From Leptothoe spongobia TAU-MAC 1115 (lineage in GTDB: Bacteria > Cyanobacteriota > Cyanobacteriia > Phormidesmidales > Phormidesmidaceae), in the NCBI RefSeq assembly GCF_018739885.1, contig NZ_JADOES010000013.1, forward strand, positions 1-64,000: a stretch of 64,000 bases of DNA, in the 5' to 3' direction. The first letter of the stretch is position 1; every line of letters begins with the position of its first letter. Both the position numbers and the translations under genes were made by a program. Below, piece by piece: positions 63,144 to 64,000 of this stretch. The notes under the pieces are model-generated. The model saw only the letters and a program-made list of their open reading frames with translations. It made no database searches and was not told the DNA's origin.

Positions 63144-63833
63144 ATGATGCGCCGAGTTCCTAAAGCAGATAATCAGGGTTTAACTCTGGTCGAATGTCTT
63201 GTTGCGATTACGGTCATTGGTGTTTCAGTGGCCATGATATCTCCTGTTGTTTTGCTGGCGGTGGGTACTCGTGTTCAAAGTCAGAGGACTGAGCAGGCGC
63301 TACAGTTAGCCCAAAGTGAAATTGATAAATTGCGACTAGTGATTGAGCGGGGAGATAGCAGTAATATTGCTGCGGTTAATGCACTGTTGCCAGCTACTCC
63401 TGCTGGTATTAATTCAGTGGCGGACTTTGAAGCTAGCGTTCCTCCTCCAGAGGATATAGAGTTGACTGCTGCGAATCGTTATCAAACAGACTTGAACTTT
63501 GCAAAACCTGTAGACATAGATTCTGACGGGACTACGGATTTTGCAATTCAGCTGTTTCGAAATTCCACAACAACCACAACTAGTGGAGTTGCCCTTGATT
63601 TTGGCGTGAGAGTATATACGGCAAATGCATTAGACAAGCCTGCTGCCGACCTGGGTACTGAGGCTGCTCGTGTTCAGGGGCGTGGTTTGTCGACAGGAAG
63701 TGCGGCAACAAATCCATTGGCAGTACTTTATACGACAGTTATTAAGAGTGATACTGCCACATCGCTGTGTGATTACTACAATTACATCGAGAGTACAACT
63801 GGACAAACGGCATCGGCACCGGGTGCCTGTTAG
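63144..63833 (+). CDS. hpsB: Pseudopilin-like protein HpsB
   Basis: Protein of 229 residues from the ATG at 63144 (a TTG at 63129 and an ATG at 63147 are alternatives). A type IV prepilin signal is visible: the basic leader RRVPKADNQG, then LTLVECLVAITVIGVSVAMISPVVLLAV with Glu at position 5 of the mature helix. A coiled helix follows (QRTEQALQLAQSEIDKLRLVIERGD), then a globular part ending in CDYYNYIESTTGQTASAPGAC, whose two Cys could form a disulfide. It is processed by prepilin peptidase and probably forms a pseudopilus of the Hps system. Confidence 0.88.
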   Translation: MMRRVPKADNQGLTLVECLVAITVIGVSVAMISPVVLLAVGTRVQSQRTEQALQLAQSEIDKLRLVIERGDSSNIAAVNALLPATPAGINSVADFEASVPPPEDIELTAANRYQTDLNFAKPVDIDSDGTTDFAIQLFRNSTTTTTSGVALDFGVRVYTANALDKPAADLGTEAARVQGRGLSTGSAATNPLAVLYTTVIKSDTATSLCDYYNYIESTTGQTASAPGAC

Positions 63834-63885
63834 GTTCGAAACTTACTACAACAGCAGATTAGAGGCACTACCTGAGGATTGAACA

Positions 63886-64000
63886 ATGAGTTGGAAGTTA
63901 CGTCGTCGTCGTTTGCTTGGTGACTTACTAAAAAATCATCATCAGGCCAGGCATAAAGGATTTACATTAACTGAGCTTCTGGTTACAACAGCCATCGCTG
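63886..64000 (+). CDS. hpsC: HpsC pseudopilin-like protein, 5' part
   Basis: Partial gene cut by the window end. The first 38 codons (SWKLRRRRLLGDLL, then HKGFTLTELLVTTAIA) give a long basic leader and a prepilin cleavage site G/FTLTE with Glu5. The ribosome binding site GAGGA lies about 9 bases before the ATG. Position after hpsB and the prepilin motif identify it as the next hps pseudopilin, most likely hpsC. The rest lies beyond base 64000. Confidence 0.75.
   Translation, partial: MSWKLRRRRLLGDLLKNHHQARHKGFTLTELLVTTAIA

Noticed and set aside
1..64000. CRISPR array, tRNA, rRNA or intact transposase
   Set aside because: No regularly spaced direct repeats, cloverleaf-like sequences, rRNA signatures or transposase motifs were found; the repeats present are palindromic or coding.

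Overview
The window looks like a chromosomal segment of a filamentous, phycobilisome-containing cyanobacterium. The evidence is: many GCGATCGC (HIP1) octamers scattered through genes on both strands (for example 4843-4850, 5596-5603, 10035-10042); a phycobilisome linker gene at 43.1 kb; homologues of the hormogonium polysaccharide genes hpsA, hpsB, hpsC and hpsE; a B12-dependent class II ribonucleotide reductase; Uma2-type endonuclease genes; and the NEEL coiled-coil CheR/PAS protein common in this phylum. No rRNA, tRNA, CRISPR array or intact insertion sequence was recognised. I cannot name the genus.

Layout. 0-2.2 kb: an OmpR-type two-component pair on the minus strand. 2.7-15.5 kb: a plus-strand glycan locus with two MurG-like and two GT4 glycosyltransferases, three paralogous GT2 enzymes, an MsbA-type ABC exporter and a histidine phosphatase; its intergenic regions are full of hairpins and short repeats. 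15.6-25.2 kb: a signalling island with a twin-receiver regulator, stand-alone CheB, a CheR-coiled-coil-PAS protein, and three tandem PAS sensors that share one N-terminal module but end differently (histidine kinase, nothing, GGDEF-EAL). 25.5-30 kb: a TetR regulator, two short-chain dehydrogenases, a membrane protein and an MFS transporter, separated by copies of a palindromic repeat; tetR and the first dehydrogenase share a 20-bp operator-like sequence. 30.7-37.5 kb: mixed accessory genes, including a frameshifted DJ-1/PfpI gene, a truncated LysR gene and an ADP-ribosylglycohydrolase with altered metal ligands. 37.7-42.8 kb: an RND efflux operon divergent from a PadR regulator, with a perfect 20-bp palindrome between them.

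43-51 kb: a phycobilisome linker with a hydrophobic tail; a flotillin/NfeD-like operon on the minus strand containing an extra 34-codon ORF that copies the flotillin membrane anchor; a Uma2 gene; and class II ribonucleotide reductase followed by a highly structured 3' region. 51.4-55.5 kb: two HpsE-type glycosyltransferases, another GT2 and a sulfotransferase, probably for a sulfated exopolysaccharide. 55.7-58.1 kb: htpG and rpmB. 58.6 kb to the end: hpsA, hpsB and the start of hpsC, the pseudopilin-like part of the hormogonium polysaccharide secretion system.

How the parts fit: envelope and extracellular glycan synthesis occurs at two places (2.7-15.5 and 51-64 kb), with sensory and cyclic-di-GMP signalling between them. 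A link between signalling and glycan output is plausible but is inference from proximity. The observations I would check first are the flotillin micro-duplication, the structured RNA downstream of the reductase gene, the three-sensor array with exchanged outputs, and the glycan/ABC-exporter locus.
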